Numbered from the stretch's first letter, positions 46,125 to 55,820 are shown. The stretch is 64,000 nt of DNA from Streptococcus panodentis (GCF_017884005.1 NZ_QFAY01000005.1:20229-84228), one strand, 5' to 3'. The notes: generated by a model from the sequence alone, not told the origin. Translations and numbers: made by a program.

Positions 46125-47360
46125 CTATTTTAATTTTTTCAGCACCACTTTCTTGCGGACCAGCGGCAGCTTCTCTTTCCTTTCATCATGGAGAGTGTTT
46201 TGATAAGAGAATGACAGCAAGAGACCAACACCAATGAGATTGCTGATGATGGAGGACCCCCCCTGAGAAATAAAGGGAAGCGGAATCCCAGTCAGCGGCA
46301 GAATACCAGTGACCGCTCCGATATTTTCAAAAATATGAAAGAGCAGCATCATGATAAATCCCGTTGAAATATAGGTGTAGAACTGATTATTGGATTTAAT
46401 GGTAATTTTCAGCATCCGGTAAATCAAGAGCAAATAGAGAACGATGACCAGCGTTGAGCCCAGAAAGCCAAAGTCCTCAGCTATGACCGTGAAGATCATG
46501 TCGCTTTCACGAACCGGCACCAGAAGATTGGACACATTGAAACCTTGGCCTGTCAAGCCGCCGCTGCCGATAGCAATCTGTCCCTGAGCCTGCTGATAGG
46601 TTGTTGTCTGGGCATAGTCAAAAGGATGCAGCCAAGCTAGGATACGGTTGATTTGATAGGTTGGCATGCCCAGAGTATTGTGGAGAAAGGCCCGCCCGCC
46701 GTCCGAGATGAAAATAAAGAGAAAAGCAGACAGCAGCACTGCTCCTGTCAAAAAGACAGGCAGGATGATTTTCCAGGAAACACCTGACAGGAGGATGATG
46801 CCGCAGTAGATAGCGACAAACACCAGAGCCGTTCCCAAATCGCTCTGCAGCGCCAGCAGCAGCAGCACCGGCAGGGTCAAGAGACCCAGTTCAAAAATCA
46901 GCAGAAAATCCAGTTTCAGCGTGCGCACTTCCTTCTTGTGCTTCTGCAGAAACTGCACCAACAGCCGGGACAGCATGAGGATGTAGGAAATTTTCATAAA
47001 TTCCGACGGCTGAAAGAGTGTGACACCGCCGACTGCAATCCAGTTTTTGGCTCCTGTCGAAGCAACCAGCGAATCATTGTAAAAAATCAGCGGCAGCACC
47101 ATCAGGCCCAATCCTAAAACATAAAGATAAGGCGTCATCTGCCAGAGAAATTTGGTATTGAAAAACATGACGATGAAGCTAATCAGAAAACCGACTGCAA
47201 TCCAGGCAATCTGCTGACCGACAATATTCCAGACATTGTCAGGATAGTCGTGGCTGACAGCAATATAAATGGCTAATACGCCGATAGCCAGCAGAATCAG
47301 CACCGGCAGAATCAGGCTATAGTCAATTCGGGACTCAAAAGTCCGCCTTTGGTAAGACAT
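46125..47360 (-). CDS. rodA: Rod-shape/peripheral peptidoglycan polymerase RodA (SEDS)
   Basis: A 411-residue SEDS glycosyltransferase with ten membrane segments. Diagnostic loops: WLHPFDYAQTTTYQQAQGQIAIGSGGLTGQGF, then PVRESDMIFTVIAEDFGFLGS, which contains the catalytic Asp region, and LTGIPLPFISQGGSS near the C terminus. It polymerises glycan strands for side-wall growth with a class B PBP. RodA rather than FtsW is favoured by sequence style and its place near gyrB/ezrA; confidence in that choice is fair. Confidence 0.9.
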   Translation of the reverse strand: MSYQRRTFESRIDYSLILPVLILLAIGVLAIYIAVSHDYPDNVWNIVGQQIAWIAVGFLISFIVMFFNTKFLWQMTPYLYVLGLGLMVLPLIFYNDSLVASTGAKNWIAVGGVTLFQPSEFMKISYILMLSRLLVQFLQKHKKEVRTLKLDFLLIFELGLLTLPVLLLLALQSDLGTALVFVAIYCGIILLSGVSWKIILPVFLTGAVLLSAFLFIFISDGGRAFLHNTLGMPTYQINRILAWLHPFDYAQTTTYQQAQGQIAIGSGGLTGQGFNVSNLLVPVRESDMIFTVIAEDFGFLGSTLVIVLYLLLIYRMLKITIKSNNQFYTYISTGFIMMLLFHIFENIGAVTGILPLTGIPLPFISQGGSSIISNLIGVGLLLSFSYQNTLHDERKEKLPLVRKKVVLKKLK

Positions 47361-47372
47361 ATTCCCTCCTTG

Positions 47373-48347
47373 TTAGAAAAAATACTGAATCAGTAAGCTG
47401 GAAAGAGCGACACAAAACCAGGCAAAGGCTCCCGTCAGCAAAGGGGCTGCGCCAGCCTCCCTAAACTGTTTGAAGGAAACTTTGGATCCGATGGCTGCCA
47501 GAGCCATGGCCATGAGCCACTGGGACAGCAGTTTGCTGTAGGGAAGCAGGGCTGCGGGCAGGATACCCCAGCTGCTGACGAGCGAAGCCAGCACAAACCA
47601 CAAAATAAACCATGGAAAAATCTTTTTCAGCTCTACCTTTTTAGCAGCCTGCTTTGAGCGAGCATAGCGGCAGCCGGCAAAAATCAGGCAGGCCGGCACA
47701 ATCATCAGCGCCCGGCTGAGTTTGACAATCGTTGCCAAATCACCGGCCGGCTGGCTGTAAGTATAGCCGGCAGCTACAACGGATGAAGTATCGTTAATGG
47801 CCGTCCCTGCCCAGGTCCCAAAGAAAGCATCCGGCATTTGCAGCAGGTGTCCTAAAAAAGGAAAGATAAAAACTGCCAAAATATTGAAGAAGAAAATCGT
47901 TGACATAGACAGGGCGATGTCCTCTTCTTCTGCTTCTAAAATCGGAGAAGCCGCTGCAATAGCAGAGCCGCCGCAGATTGCTGTTCCAAAAGCAATCAGC
48001 AGGGTCAGCACCTGCTTCATTCCAAAAAATCTGCCAGCCAGACCTGCTGCACAAAAAGCAATGAGAATGGTTAAGATGCTGACTCTGAGCGAAGTAAATC
48101 CTGTTTCCGAAACCTGACCGATTGACAGGGAGAAGCCCAAAAAGATGATGGCATACTGCAGAAGTTTTTTGCCGGAATAGCCCAGACCTGCCTGAAAGGC
48201 AGCTGGAATTTCGACAGTATTGCTGCAGACCATTCCCAATACAATAGCAAAAACGCTGGAGCCAATCAGGGGCAGCTGGCCGCCCAAGAAAATAGAAAGA
48301 GCCGCCAGCCCAAAGGACAGGAGCAGACCGGGCAGATATTTTTTCAC
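47373..48347 (-). CDS. UPF0324 (YeiH family) putative sulfate exporter
   Basis: A 324-residue polytopic membrane protein of the YeiH/UPF0324 family, named putative sulfate exporter in some databases without firm proof. Family segments: VFAIVLGMVCSNT, LLIAFGTAICGGSAIAAASPIL, FFGTWAGTAINDTSSVVAAGY and IGSKVSFKQFREAG. It starts with GTG (AAGG upstream) and lies 12 bases before rodA, so both are probably transcribed together. TATAAT lies at about 48376 on the minus strand. Confidence 0.88.
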   Translation of the reverse strand: MKKYLPGLLLSFGLAALSIFLGGQLPLIGSSVFAIVLGMVCSNTVEIPAAFQAGLGYSGKKLLQYAIIFLGFSLSIGQVSETGFTSLRVSILTILIAFCAAGLAGRFFGMKQVLTLLIAFGTAICGGSAIAAASPILEAEEEDIALSMSTIFFFNILAVFIFPFLGHLLQMPDAFFGTWAGTAINDTSSVVAAGYTYSQPAGDLATIVKLSRALMIVPACLIFAGCRYARSKQAAKKVELKKIFPWFILWFVLASLVSSWGILPAALLPYSKLLSQWLMAMALAAIGSKVSFKQFREAGAAPLLTGAFAWFCVALSSLLIQYFF

Positions 48348-48425
48348 GAATAAACCTTCTTTCCTATTCTTACCATTATAACAGATTTTGAAAAGAGTAA
48401 CTGAGTCAATCTGCAGAATTTTTAA

Positions 48426-48470
48426 AAAAACAGCCTGACTGGCTGGAAACTTTCCAAATCAGTCCGACTG
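48426..48470 (-). terminator. Terminator of dinG
   Basis: CAGTCGGACTG ... CAGTCAGGCTG-TTTTTTT on the minus strand; the left arm lies in the last dinG codons. Confidence 0.75.
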
Positions 48471-50918
48471 TTCCTCGTCAAAAAAATCCGCTGCTTTCTG
48501 TAATATTTCCGGCTGAGACAGGCTCTCAAAAGAAGCCAGCTGGCTCAGATGATGCTGAATCTGCTTGCCGTAACGCTTGGTCAGGATGCGGTTGTCCAGT
48601 AGAATGACTGCTGATTTCTGGCGCTCATTGCGGCGCGTCCTGCCGATAGCCTGCTTGAGACGCAGAATAGCCAGCGGCAGCTGATAGTCATAGAAGGAAT
48701 TTTTGCCGTCAGCTTTCAGATAGCTGTTGATTTTCTGCACAAAAAAGTCCTTGGGATTGTCAAAAGGAAGCCGCGTAATCACCTGGACAATCTGCTCCTG
48801 CTCGGCAAAATCCGCTCCTTCCCAAAAGCTGCCCGAACCCAGCAAGATATTGGCTTCTGCTCTGTCAAAACGCCGTTTGATATTGCTGGCATCGCCGTTT
48901 TTGTATTGGGCCAGATGAGGAAGGGACAGCTGCTCAGAGGTCGCAAGCAGAAGGTCTCTGGAAGTGAACAGCGCTACGATAGGCCGGCCCAGTGCTGCCA
49001 GCTCCTGCAGAGCAACTGCAAGCTGCTGGGCAAAATCCTGGCTGGACAGGTCGGTCACATTCGGAAAATCTGTATTTAAAAAGAGCTTCTGCAAGGGCCT
49101 TTTTCTGTTTTTAAGCTTATAGAAATGATAGGTTTCAAAGCCCAGCAGCTGGGCCAGGTTGACCTTGGAGCTGATTTCCAGCGTGGAGGAGACCAGAATG
49201 ACCTTGGCAGTCTCCGGCAGAAACTCTGTAAAGCGCAGGAGGTCCGAACGCCCAGCATGCAGCTTTTTCAGCCTGTAATCCGCTCCCGCTTCGTCTGTCA
49301 GCCAGTAATACTGGTATTTGGGGCTGAACATGGCCTGAAGCTCTGGCAGCAAGTGCTCATCCAGTTCGGACACATCCTGCCGCAGTTTCTCAACAACTTC
49401 CGTCTGCAGCTCAGAGTCCCGTTTTCTCTGCCGCTCCGCTGCATGGGCCAGTTCAAACTGGATGCTCTGCAGCAGCCTTTCCTGCACCAGACGCTGCTTG
49501 GTCTGCAGCAGCTGGCTGATCTGCTGCAGGAGCTTGGTCAGATTCAGGCTGGCCTGAGAAAAGCTCTCTAAGGCAAAAAACAGCTTCTGGGCCTCATCTA
49601 CCACTAAGATCCGATTGTCCAGCAGTGACTGGTCGTCTTCCAGGCGGGTCAAAAGATAGGCATGATTGGTAATCACCACCCGGCTGACAGCTGCTTTGAC
49701 CTGCCCCTGCCGCCAAAAGTCCTCCTGATAAAAAAGTGATTTTCTGCTTAATTTTCCGTCATGGCGAATCTCACTGAAATAAGCCGAAAAGCGATGGGCC
49801 TGACCGATTTCATTCAGGTCTCCGGTCTCGGTCTCGGTCAGCCAGACCAGAAGCTGCATCTTGCAGCGATTCGTCAGACGGTTATCGTCCTGGACAGCCA
49901 GACTGTCGTAAAAGCGGTCCAGCTTCAGATAATTGTCCGGACTCTTGAGACTGTGGAAGGTCAGCCCAAACACTTCCTGCAGAATCCGGCCTTCCTTTTG
50001 CAGGAGCTGGTCCTGCAGCACCTTGGTCGGCACTGTTACCAGCACCCTCTCCTTTCTCCGAGCCAGGATTGGCAGCAGATAGCCAAAAGTCTTGCCCAGA
50101 CCGGTCTGAGCCTGCAGAAAAGATGGTTCCTGCTGGTCCAGAGCTTCCTCCATAAAATGGGCAAAGCGGAGCTGCTCCGGCCGTTCTTCCAGTCCCAGCA
50201 GATAGAGATTGGTCAGAAAATCCTGCGATAATTTCTTTTCAGAGCCCCTGCTTGCAGGCTTTTTCAGAAAAATTCCCTGACAGTCCTGCAGGCCCTTGAC
50301 CCGCCCATTCGGCAGGCTCTGGTAGACTTCCTCAATGGCTAGGCGCGATTCATAAATCAAACTGTCTCCGAAATCCAGAATTTTTTCGACCAACGCCTTG
50401 GGCAGGCCTCTGATTTTCTCCTGTATTTTCAAAAAAAGCTGGGCAGTCGCCTGGGCATCTGCAAGGGCCGTATGGGCATTTTCCAAGGGAATGGCCAGCG
50501 TCCGGCAGAGCTGTCCCAAAGAATATTTGTCCAGGCTGGGATAGAAAACCTGAGCCAGCTCAACGGTATCCACGCGGGGAGTCAGCAGTTCAAATCCTTC
50601 CCAGAAAAGCGCCTCCGCCAGAAAATTGGCATCAAACTTGACATTGTGCGCTACAAAAATGGCATCGTGAATCAGATCATAGACTTCACGCGCTACCTGC
50701 GAAAATTCCGGTGCCTTTCGAAGCCGTCTGTCATCAAGCCCTGTCAGCTCTTTGATATGCTCATCCAGCTTCTGATGAGGATTGACATCGGTCTCATAGA
50801 TCTGCGTCACCGCGCCGTTTTCGATAATGACAATGCCAATCTGAATAATTTTCCCACTGCTATTGGCCCCCGTGGCCTCCAAATCCACGACGGCATACTT
50901 ATACTGTTTGTCTGTCAT
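48459..50918 (-). CDS. dinG: DinG-type helicase fused to DnaQ-like exonuclease
   Basis: An 819-residue two-domain protein. Residues 7-165 are a DEDDh 3'-5' exonuclease (VVDLEATGANS; HNVKFDANFL; HTALADAQ). Residues 245-800 are an XPD/DinG-like superfamily 2 helicase with Walker A QTGLGKT (271-277), VVDEAQK in place of DEAH, LGSGSFWEGADF and QAIGRTRRN. No Fe-S cysteine cluster is seen, as in other Firmicutes DinG. Role in DNA repair or structured-DNA processing. TGATATAAT ends nine bases before the ATG, so the leader would be two or three bases at most. Confidence 0.95.
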   Translation of the reverse strand: MTDKQYKYAVVDLEATGANSSGKIIQIGIVIIENGAVTQIYETDVNPHQKLDEHIKELTGLDDRRLRKAPEFSQVAREVYDLIHDAIFVAHNVKFDANFLAEALFWEGFELLTPRVDTVELAQVFYPSLDKYSLGQLCRTLAIPLENAHTALADAQATAQLFLKIQEKIRGLPKALVEKILDFGDSLIYESRLAIEEVYQSLPNGRVKGLQDCQGIFLKKPASRGSEKKLSQDFLTNLYLLGLEERPEQLRFAHFMEEALDQQEPSFLQAQTGLGKTFGYLLPILARRKERVLVTVPTKVLQDQLLQKEGRILQEVFGLTFHSLKSPDNYLKLDRFYDSLAVQDDNRLTNRCKMQLLVWLTETETGDLNEIGQAHRFSAYFSEIRHDGKLSRKSLFYQEDFWRQGQVKAAVSRVVITNHAYLLTRLEDDQSLLDNRILVVDEAQKLFFALESFSQASLNLTKLLQQISQLLQTKQRLVQERLLQSIQFELAHAAERQRKRDSELQTEVVEKLRQDVSELDEHLLPELQAMFSPKYQYYWLTDEAGADYRLKKLHAGRSDLLRFTEFLPETAKVILVSSTLEISSKVNLAQLLGFETYHFYKLKNRKRPLQKLFLNTDFPNVTDLSSQDFAQQLAVALQELAALGRPIVALFTSRDLLLATSEQLSLPHLAQYKNGDASNIKRRFDRAEANILLGSGSFWEGADFAEQEQIVQVITRLPFDNPKDFFVQKINSYLKADGKNSFYDYQLPLAILRLKQAIGRTRRNERQKSAVILLDNRILTKRYGKQIQHHLSQLASFESLSQPEILQKAADFFDEEQSD

Positions 50919-50927
50919 ACTGCTATG

Positions 50928-50936
50928 ATTATATCA
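50928..50936 (-). promoter_or_regulatory. Extended -10 of dinG, near-leaderless
   Basis: Minus-strand TGA-TATAAT, nine bases before the ATG; no ribosome site fits in between. Confidence 0.55.
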
Positions 50937-51012
50937 TAAAAGCGTCTCTTAGACATCTGAAAATTCCCTGCTGCGGCTGAATTAATTCTGTGCAAAATCT
51001 GCATTTTTCTGT

Positions 51013-51018
51013 TACACT
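51013..51018 (+). promoter_or_regulatory. -10 box of the MBL hydrolase gene
   Basis: TGTTACACT, extended -10; start near 51025, GAGGAAAG before the ATG at 51051. Confidence 0.5.
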
Positions 51019-51050
51019 CAGTAACAAGAAGAATTTTGCGAGGAAAGCCA

Positions 51051-51692
51051 ATGAAAATTCACCGAATCATCAATATCGTTGCCTTTGAAAATACCTATAT
51101 TCTGGAAAATCAAGACCATGTTCTGGTCATTGATCCCGGCAGCGAATGGAAAAAAATCCAAAGAACATTAGAAGAAATCGGCAAGCCTCTGACGGCTGTT
51201 CTTTTGACCCATACCCACTATGACCATATCATGAGTCTGGACAAGGTCAGAGACAGTTTTGCCCAGCCGCCGGTCTATGTAGCCCAAAGCGAAGCCAGTT
51301 GGCTCTACAGCCCTGCAGACAATCTGTCCGGTCTGGACCGACATGCCGACTTGGACGACATCATCTGCCGGCCGGCGGAGGAATATTTCAGCTACCATCA
51401 AGACTATCATTTAGACGGCTTCCGCTTTTATGCTGTTCCCACACCCGGCCATTCTATCGGCGGCGTCTCCTTTGTCTTCCCGGAAGAACGCATCGTCCTG
51501 TCTGGTGATGCACTTTTCTGCGGCAGCATCGGACGGACGGACCTGCCGACCGGAAATCTCGACCAGCTTTTAAACAGCATCCGGCAGGAACTCTTTATCC
51601 TTCCCAAAGATTATCGAGTCTATCCCGGTCATGGAAATGAAACGACTATCGCCCACGAAAAAAACTTCAATCCTTTTTTTCAAACTCAATGA
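51051..51692 (+). CDS. MBL-fold metallo-hydrolase (glyoxalase II-like)
   Basis: A 213-residue metallo-beta-lactamase-fold enzyme. Metal ligands: THTHYDHIM (H-x-H-x-D-H), TPGHSIGGVS, LSGDALFCGSIGRTDLP and the final YPGHGNETTI. Close to short glyoxalase II-like hydrolases found widely in Firmicutes; substrate uncertain. An upstream TTG in frame (51036) overlaps the ribosome site GAGGAAAG, so I take the ATG at 51051. The stop codon TGA is part of a RUP sequence (ACTCAATGAAAA), so the last two codons come from that insertion. Confidence 0.92.
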   Translation: MKIHRIINIVAFENTYILENQDHVLVIDPGSEWKKIQRTLEEIGKPLTAVLLTHTHYDHIMSLDKVRDSFAQPPVYVAQSEASWLYSPADNLSGLDRHADLDDIICRPAEEYFSYHQDYHLDGFRFYAVPTPGHSIGGVSFVFPEERIVLSGDALFCGSIGRTDLPTGNLDQLLNSIRQELFILPKDYRVYPGHGNETTIAHEKNFNPFFQTQ

Positions 51693-51735
51693 AAATCAAA
51701 GACCAGACTGGGAAGCCAACCGCAGGCTGATATTC
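51684..51735. repeat. RUP fragment (5' part)
   Basis: ACTCAATGAAAATCAAAG, then a GGAAGCC and CCGCAGGCTGA stretch, which matches the start of the pneumococcal RUP element as I recall it. Only the left half is present. It overlaps the end of the MBL gene. Confidence 0.65.
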
Positions 51736-51771
51736 TTCGGAAATCCATACCAACTATCCCTCATTTCGACT

Positions 51772-51878
51772 TATCGTCATTTAGTTTATCTTTTATTACT
51801 TTGTTAGCTCGCCTTGCCGTACGCCAGTACTGTCTGCGGCTCGCTGCCTCGTACTAAAAGCAAACTAAAAGACTATAT
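51772..51878. repeat. RUP-like miniature element, short variant (copy F, inverted)
   Basis: TATCGTCATTTAGTTTATCT to CAAACTAAAAGACTATATA, 107 bases, the reverse complement of copies C and D with few changes. 51879-51980 downstream shows nothing recognisable. Confidence 0.88.
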
Positions 51879-51980
51879 CATCTGCCAGCTGAAGGCGAAC
51901 TGACTCAACAGACGGTTTCCCAACAAGACTAAAGGCTAAATCGCTGACGGCCGGCTGTGAAACAGAAATTTAACAGACAC

Positions 51981-52025
51981 TGCAAAAAAAAGAGTTTGAG
52001 GCTGGACCTCAAACTCTTTTTTGCA
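51981..52025 (-). terminator. Terminator of ftsE-ftsX
   Basis: AAAAAAGAGTTTGAGG-tccag-CCTCAAACTCTTTTTT, perfect stem, T-runs both ways. Confidence 0.92.
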
Positions 52026-52060
52026 GCTATCTGTGCATACAGCTGCTAAACTGTTGGTTC

Positions 52061-52987
52061 TTAAATCTTCAGGAAACGCCTCATAGAGAAGACCGAACCG
52101 ATTGAGCCGATTAAGATTCCCAAAACAAAGAGGGCAGCAATCATAATCGGAATGAAGAGGGCTGGCTCAATCATAGAAAGCCCCTGAGCAACCAAACCTT
52201 TGTTCATCGATTGGAAAACCATGGTGTAGACAAAGTAGACCAAGGCTGCCGGAACGGCTGCACCCAAAAGACCAATCCAGGCGCCTTCAAAAAGGAAGGG
52301 GCCGCGGATGTAGCTGTTCTTAGCCCCCACCAGTCGCATGATTTGGATTTCACGGCTGCGGGAAATAATAGTAATCCGGATGGTATTGGAAATCAGGAGA
52401 ATGGCAATAAAAATCAGCAATCCTGCACCGACCAAGCCCCAGGTCTGGATAAAATTGGACAGCTCAAAGAGACGTTTGGTATTGGCACCGCCGTTTTGGA
52501 CCTCGGAAACACCGTCTATTTTCTTGGCTTTGTTTGTGACGGATTCCACATGTTTAGGGGAAGTTGTGTCTACAATATAAGCGTCATAAAGCGGATTCGA
52601 GTCGCCTTCAAAGACCTTCCACTCACTTCCCATCGTTTCGGTCAGTTTTTCATACTGCTCTTCCTTGCTGGAAAACTCCACCTTGGCTACATTTTTCATG
52701 GAAGACAAAGCATCATAAACCTTGTGGTAGTCCTCATTTTGGACCGTCTGTCCTTCTTTGACAATGGTTTCGCTATTATCAGCGGTATCCTTGCGCATGT
52801 ATACCATGACGCGGACATTGTTGGAAATATCGTTTGCCAGCTTGGCCGTATTGAGGATAACAGAGGCAAAGATAGCCACCAAACCCAGAGTAATCATGAC
52901 CGAGCTGATAGCTGCTACAGTCATCCAGCCATTTCGCTTAAGGCTCTTAAGCGATTCAATCAAATGGCGAAAAAATCTACTAATCAT
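52061..52987 (-). CDS. ftsX: Cell division protein FtsX
   Basis: A 308-residue permease-like protein with a cytoplasmic N terminus, TM1 (about 24-44), an extracellular domain (about 45-175) that in streptococci binds the hydrolase PcsB, and three more helices with the REIQIMRLVGAKNSYIRGPFLFEGAWIGLLG coupling segment. With FtsE it activates wall hydrolysis at division. I place the start at MISRFFRHLIES (52987), which overlaps the ftsE stop by eight bases; the longer frame (to 53044) lies within ftsE. Confidence 0.96.
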   Translation of the reverse strand: MISRFFRHLIESLKSLKRNGWMTVAAISSVMITLGLVAIFASVILNTAKLANDISNNVRVMVYMRKDTADNSETIVKEGQTVQNEDYHKVYDALSSMKNVAKVEFSSKEEQYEKLTETMGSEWKVFEGDSNPLYDAYIVDTTSPKHVESVTNKAKKIDGVSEVQNGGANTKRLFELSNFIQTWGLVGAGLLIFIAILLISNTIRITIISRSREIQIMRLVGAKNSYIRGPFLFEGAWIGLLGAAVPAALVYFVYTMVFQSMNKGLVAQGLSMIEPALFIPIMIAALFVLGILIGSIGSVFSMRRFLKI

Positions 52988-53672
52988 CGTATCCGTATTC
53001 TCCTTCCGCTTCATCACGCACCACACGGCCATTTTCGATGGCAATGACGCGGTGACGCAGAGTATTTACAATCTGGCTGTTATGGGTCGCCATCAAAACT
53101 GTTGTACCTTGGAGATTGATGCGTTCCAACAAATTCATAATTTCCCAAGAATTATCGGGATCCAAGTTCCCTGTCGGCTCGTCTGCAATCAGCACTTTGG
53201 GATTGTTGACAATGGCCCGGGCAATGGCAATCCGCTGCTGCTCTCCCCCAGAAAGTTCATTGGGGAAAGAGCGGACCTTGTGTTTGAGACCGACCAGATC
53301 CAGAACCTCCATGACGCGCTTTTTAATATTGCGGCGGCGCTCGCCGATTACTTCCATAGCATAGGCAATGTTTTCATAAACGGTCTTTTTGGGCAGCAGC
53401 TTATAATCCTGGAAAACGACTCCGACCTGACGGCGCAGCATGGGAATGTCCTTCTTTTTAATCTTGGCCAGATTAAAATCAGCCACATTCAGACTGCCCT
53501 TATCCAGCTTCACTTCACGGTAAAGCAAGCGGATAAAGGTTGACTTGCCGGCGCCTGAAGGTCCTACAATGTAGGCAAACTCTCCCGAATCTACCTTGAT
53601 AGACACACTGCGCAGGGCAGTGGTCCCGTTGTCGTACTTCTTGACAACATCTTTCATTTCAATTATTGACAT
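52980..53672 (-). CDS. ftsE: Cell division ATP-binding protein FtsE
   Basis: A 230-residue ABC ATPase: Walker A GPSGAGKST (37-45), signature LSGGEQQRIAIARAI, Walker B LIADEPTGNLDPDNS, switch histidine in MATHNSQIV. Couples ATP turnover to FtsX and hence to PcsB-type wall splitting. It begins 45 bases after prfB on the same strand, the usual streptococcal order prfB-ftsE-ftsX. Confidence 0.97.
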   Translation of the reverse strand: MSIIEMKDVVKKYDNGTTALRSVSIKVDSGEFAYIVGPSGAGKSTFIRLLYREVKLDKGSLNVADFNLAKIKKKDIPMLRRQVGVVFQDYKLLPKKTVYENIAYAMEVIGERRRNIKKRVMEVLDLVGLKHKVRSFPNELSGGEQQRIAIARAIVNNPKVLIADEPTGNLDPDNSWEIMNLLERINLQGTTVLMATHNSQIVNTLRHRVIAIENGRVVRDEAEGEYGYDD

Positions 53673-53717
53673 GTATTGAAAAATCCTTTCAATCTGAATT
53701 CTAATCCTTTTAATTTC

Positions 53718-54813
53718 CTAGTTCAGCCGCCATTTGAGATAGGCATCAATAAAGCCATCCAAATCCCCGTCCATCACCTTGTCAACCAGAGCAACCTCAT
53801 AGCCGGTCCGATGGTCCTTGACCATGGTATAAGGGGTGAAGACGTAGGAGCGGATTTGGCTGCCCCAGGAAATTTCTTTCTTATCTCCTTTAAGCGAGTC
53901 CACTTCTGCTGCTTTTTTTTCCTGCTCCAGCTGATAGAGCTTGGCCTGCAGCATTTTCATGGCCCGGTCGCGGTTGCCGTACTGGGTCCGGTCTACTGTC
54001 GACTGCACGACAATTCCCGTAGGGATATGTGTCAGCCGCACACCGGTCGAAACCTTATTGACATTCTGCCCGCCGGCTCCGCCTGAGCGGAACGTGTCCA
54101 TTTTTATGTCATCCTCGCGAATCTCTACTTCAATCGTATCATCCAGCTCTGGCATGACTTCTACTGAGGTAAAAGACGTATGCCGGCGCTTGGCTGAGTC
54201 AAAGGGGGAGATCCGCACCAGCCGGTGGACGCCCATCTCAGACTTGAGGAGACCATAGGCATGCGGCCCTTCAAATGATAAGGTCACCGACTTGATACCG
54301 GCTTCATCGCCCGCCTGATAGTCCAAGACTTCCACTTTGAAGCCCTTGGCATTGCCGAAGCGCGTGTACATGCGCAGCAGCATATCGCCCCAGTCCTGTG
54401 CTTCCGTACCGCCCGATCCTGGGTGGATTTCAAGGATAGCATTGTTATTATCATAAGGCTCAGACAAAAGCAGGGTCATTTCATAGCTGGTCATCATTGC
54501 AGACAGTTCAGCCAGCTTTTCTTCTAATTCTTCCTGCAGCGTATCATCTTCCGCTAAAAAATCAAGCAGAATTTCTGATTCATCAAACAGGTCTGTCATC
54601 TGATGAAAATTCTCGTAGGTCTGCTTGAGTTCATTCAGTTCCTGAGATGTCTTTTGGGCAGCTATATTGTCATCCCAAAAATCAGGCTCTGTCATCTTAT
54701 TTTCTAAGATAGCAATTTCTTCTTCCAGTCCCTCTAAGTCAAAGAGACCCCCTGAAAGAAGCTAATTTTTCACGATTTGCGTCAATCTTCTGACGAATTT
54801 CTGAAATGTCCAT
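53718..54813 (-). CDS. prfB: Peptide chain release factor 2, with programmed +1 frameshift
   Basis: RF2 reads UGA and UAA stops. The true start is the ATG at 54811-54813 ([20 protein letters not shown]). After 24 codons comes the canonical shift site AGGGGG-TCT-CTT-TGA-C, with TGA at 54739-54741. Slipping by one base at CTT gives DLEGLEEE and the long second frame, for a total of about 364 residues. The second frame contains the SPF anticodon-like tripeptide (RISPFDSAK) and the GGQ catalytic loop ([12 protein letters not shown]). The internal AGGGGG acts as the Shine-Dalgarno stimulator. RF2 thereby controls its own level: low RF2 favours shifting. Confidence 0.97.
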
Positions 54814-54839
54814 AAATACCTCTTTTCATATATCGTTTA

Positions 54840-54848
54840 ATTATAACA
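54840..54848 (-). promoter_or_regulatory. Extended -10 of prfB
   Basis: Minus-strand TGT-TATAAT, with a weak TAGTCA 17 bases further up. GAGGT lies ahead of the ATG. Confidence 0.6.
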
Positions 54849-55019
54849 TAAATTCATTTTTTTGACTAATCTCAAAATAAATGCGGGTTTCATTGTAACC
54901 AATTTTCCGCTGAGAGGCAAGAAAACTGCTCCCTTGTCACGGAATTGTTAGATAGACCAACAAAAGACAGCAATCCGCAAGCAGCAATCAGACAAGAGGC
55001 TGGAGAAAAACGGCAGCGA

Positions 55020-55820
55020 TTAGGATAAGATTTTCTTTTCAATGACTGTGAGAACGCCTGACTGGTCATTGCCGGGTGCTTGGTACTTGGCCTTTGCTTT
55101 GACAGCCGGAGAGCCATTGGCCATGGCATAGCTCTCACCTACATAGCCCAGCATTTCCAAATCATTGCCGCCGTCTCCAAAGGCCATCATCTCCTCAGGC
55201 TCAATCTGCAGATACTGGCTTAGATAAGCCAAAGCCGCTCCCTTGTGAACGCCTGACTGAATCATATCAATAGAACCGTGGCCGCTGGAGACCGCCGTCA
55301 TCTGCTGACCAGCGGCCTGATTGAGCAGCTCCAGCAGACGGCTAGTCTGCTCAGGCGGAACCAGCAGAGCCAGCTTGACAAAATCATCAGCCGGCAGATG
55401 ATCAAAATCCGGCACTTCTGTCAAAGCGTGGTAATAAATACCGATTTCGTCCTTATAGCTCTGGGGAGCCGATGCAAGCAAATAGGCCGAATGCAGGCCG
55501 CAGAGGGTCGTCTGCCGGTCCAGGCCTTCCATTTTCAAAACCCGCAGAACCTTGGCAATAAGCTCCGTCGCTATTTTTCTTTCCATAAGCAGACGGCTGC
55601 CTTCAAAAATCAGGGCACCGTTCTCAGAAACGATGAAGAGCTCCTCCTTATACTGTGGAAAAAAAGAAGCCAGCTGGGCATATTGGTTGCCGGAAATGAC
55701 GGTCACTTTGATTTCCTTTGCTCTCAGCTGCTCATAAACAGCCTCAAAACGTTTCAAATCATAAGTATTGTCCGAGCGCAAAAAAGTACCGTCCATATCA
55801 AAAGCAATGAGTTTTATCAT
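55020..55820 (-). CDS. Cof-type HAD-IIB phosphatase
   Basis: A 266-residue sugar-phosphate or nucleotide phosphatase of the Cof family: D8-x-D10-G-T-F (AFDMDGTFL), VTVISGNQYAQL, a cap domain in the middle, and MAFGDGGNDLEMLGYVGESYAM. The broad substrate range of the family prevents a closer call. GGAGGGG precedes the ATG. 54850-55019 downstream shows no gene and no clear terminator. Confidence 0.9.
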   Translation of the reverse strand: MIKLIAFDMDGTFLRSDNTYDLKRFEAVYEQLRAKEIKVTVISGNQYAQLASFFPQYKEELFIVSENGALIFEGSRLLMERKIATELIAKVLRVLKMEGLDRQTTLCGLHSAYLLASAPQSYKDEIGIYYHALTEVPDFDHLPADDFVKLALLVPPEQTSRLLELLNQAAGQQMTAVSSGHGSIDMIQSGVHKGAALAYLSQYLQIEPEEMMAFGDGGNDLEMLGYVGESYAMANGSPAVKAKAKYQAPGNDQSGVLTVIEKKILS

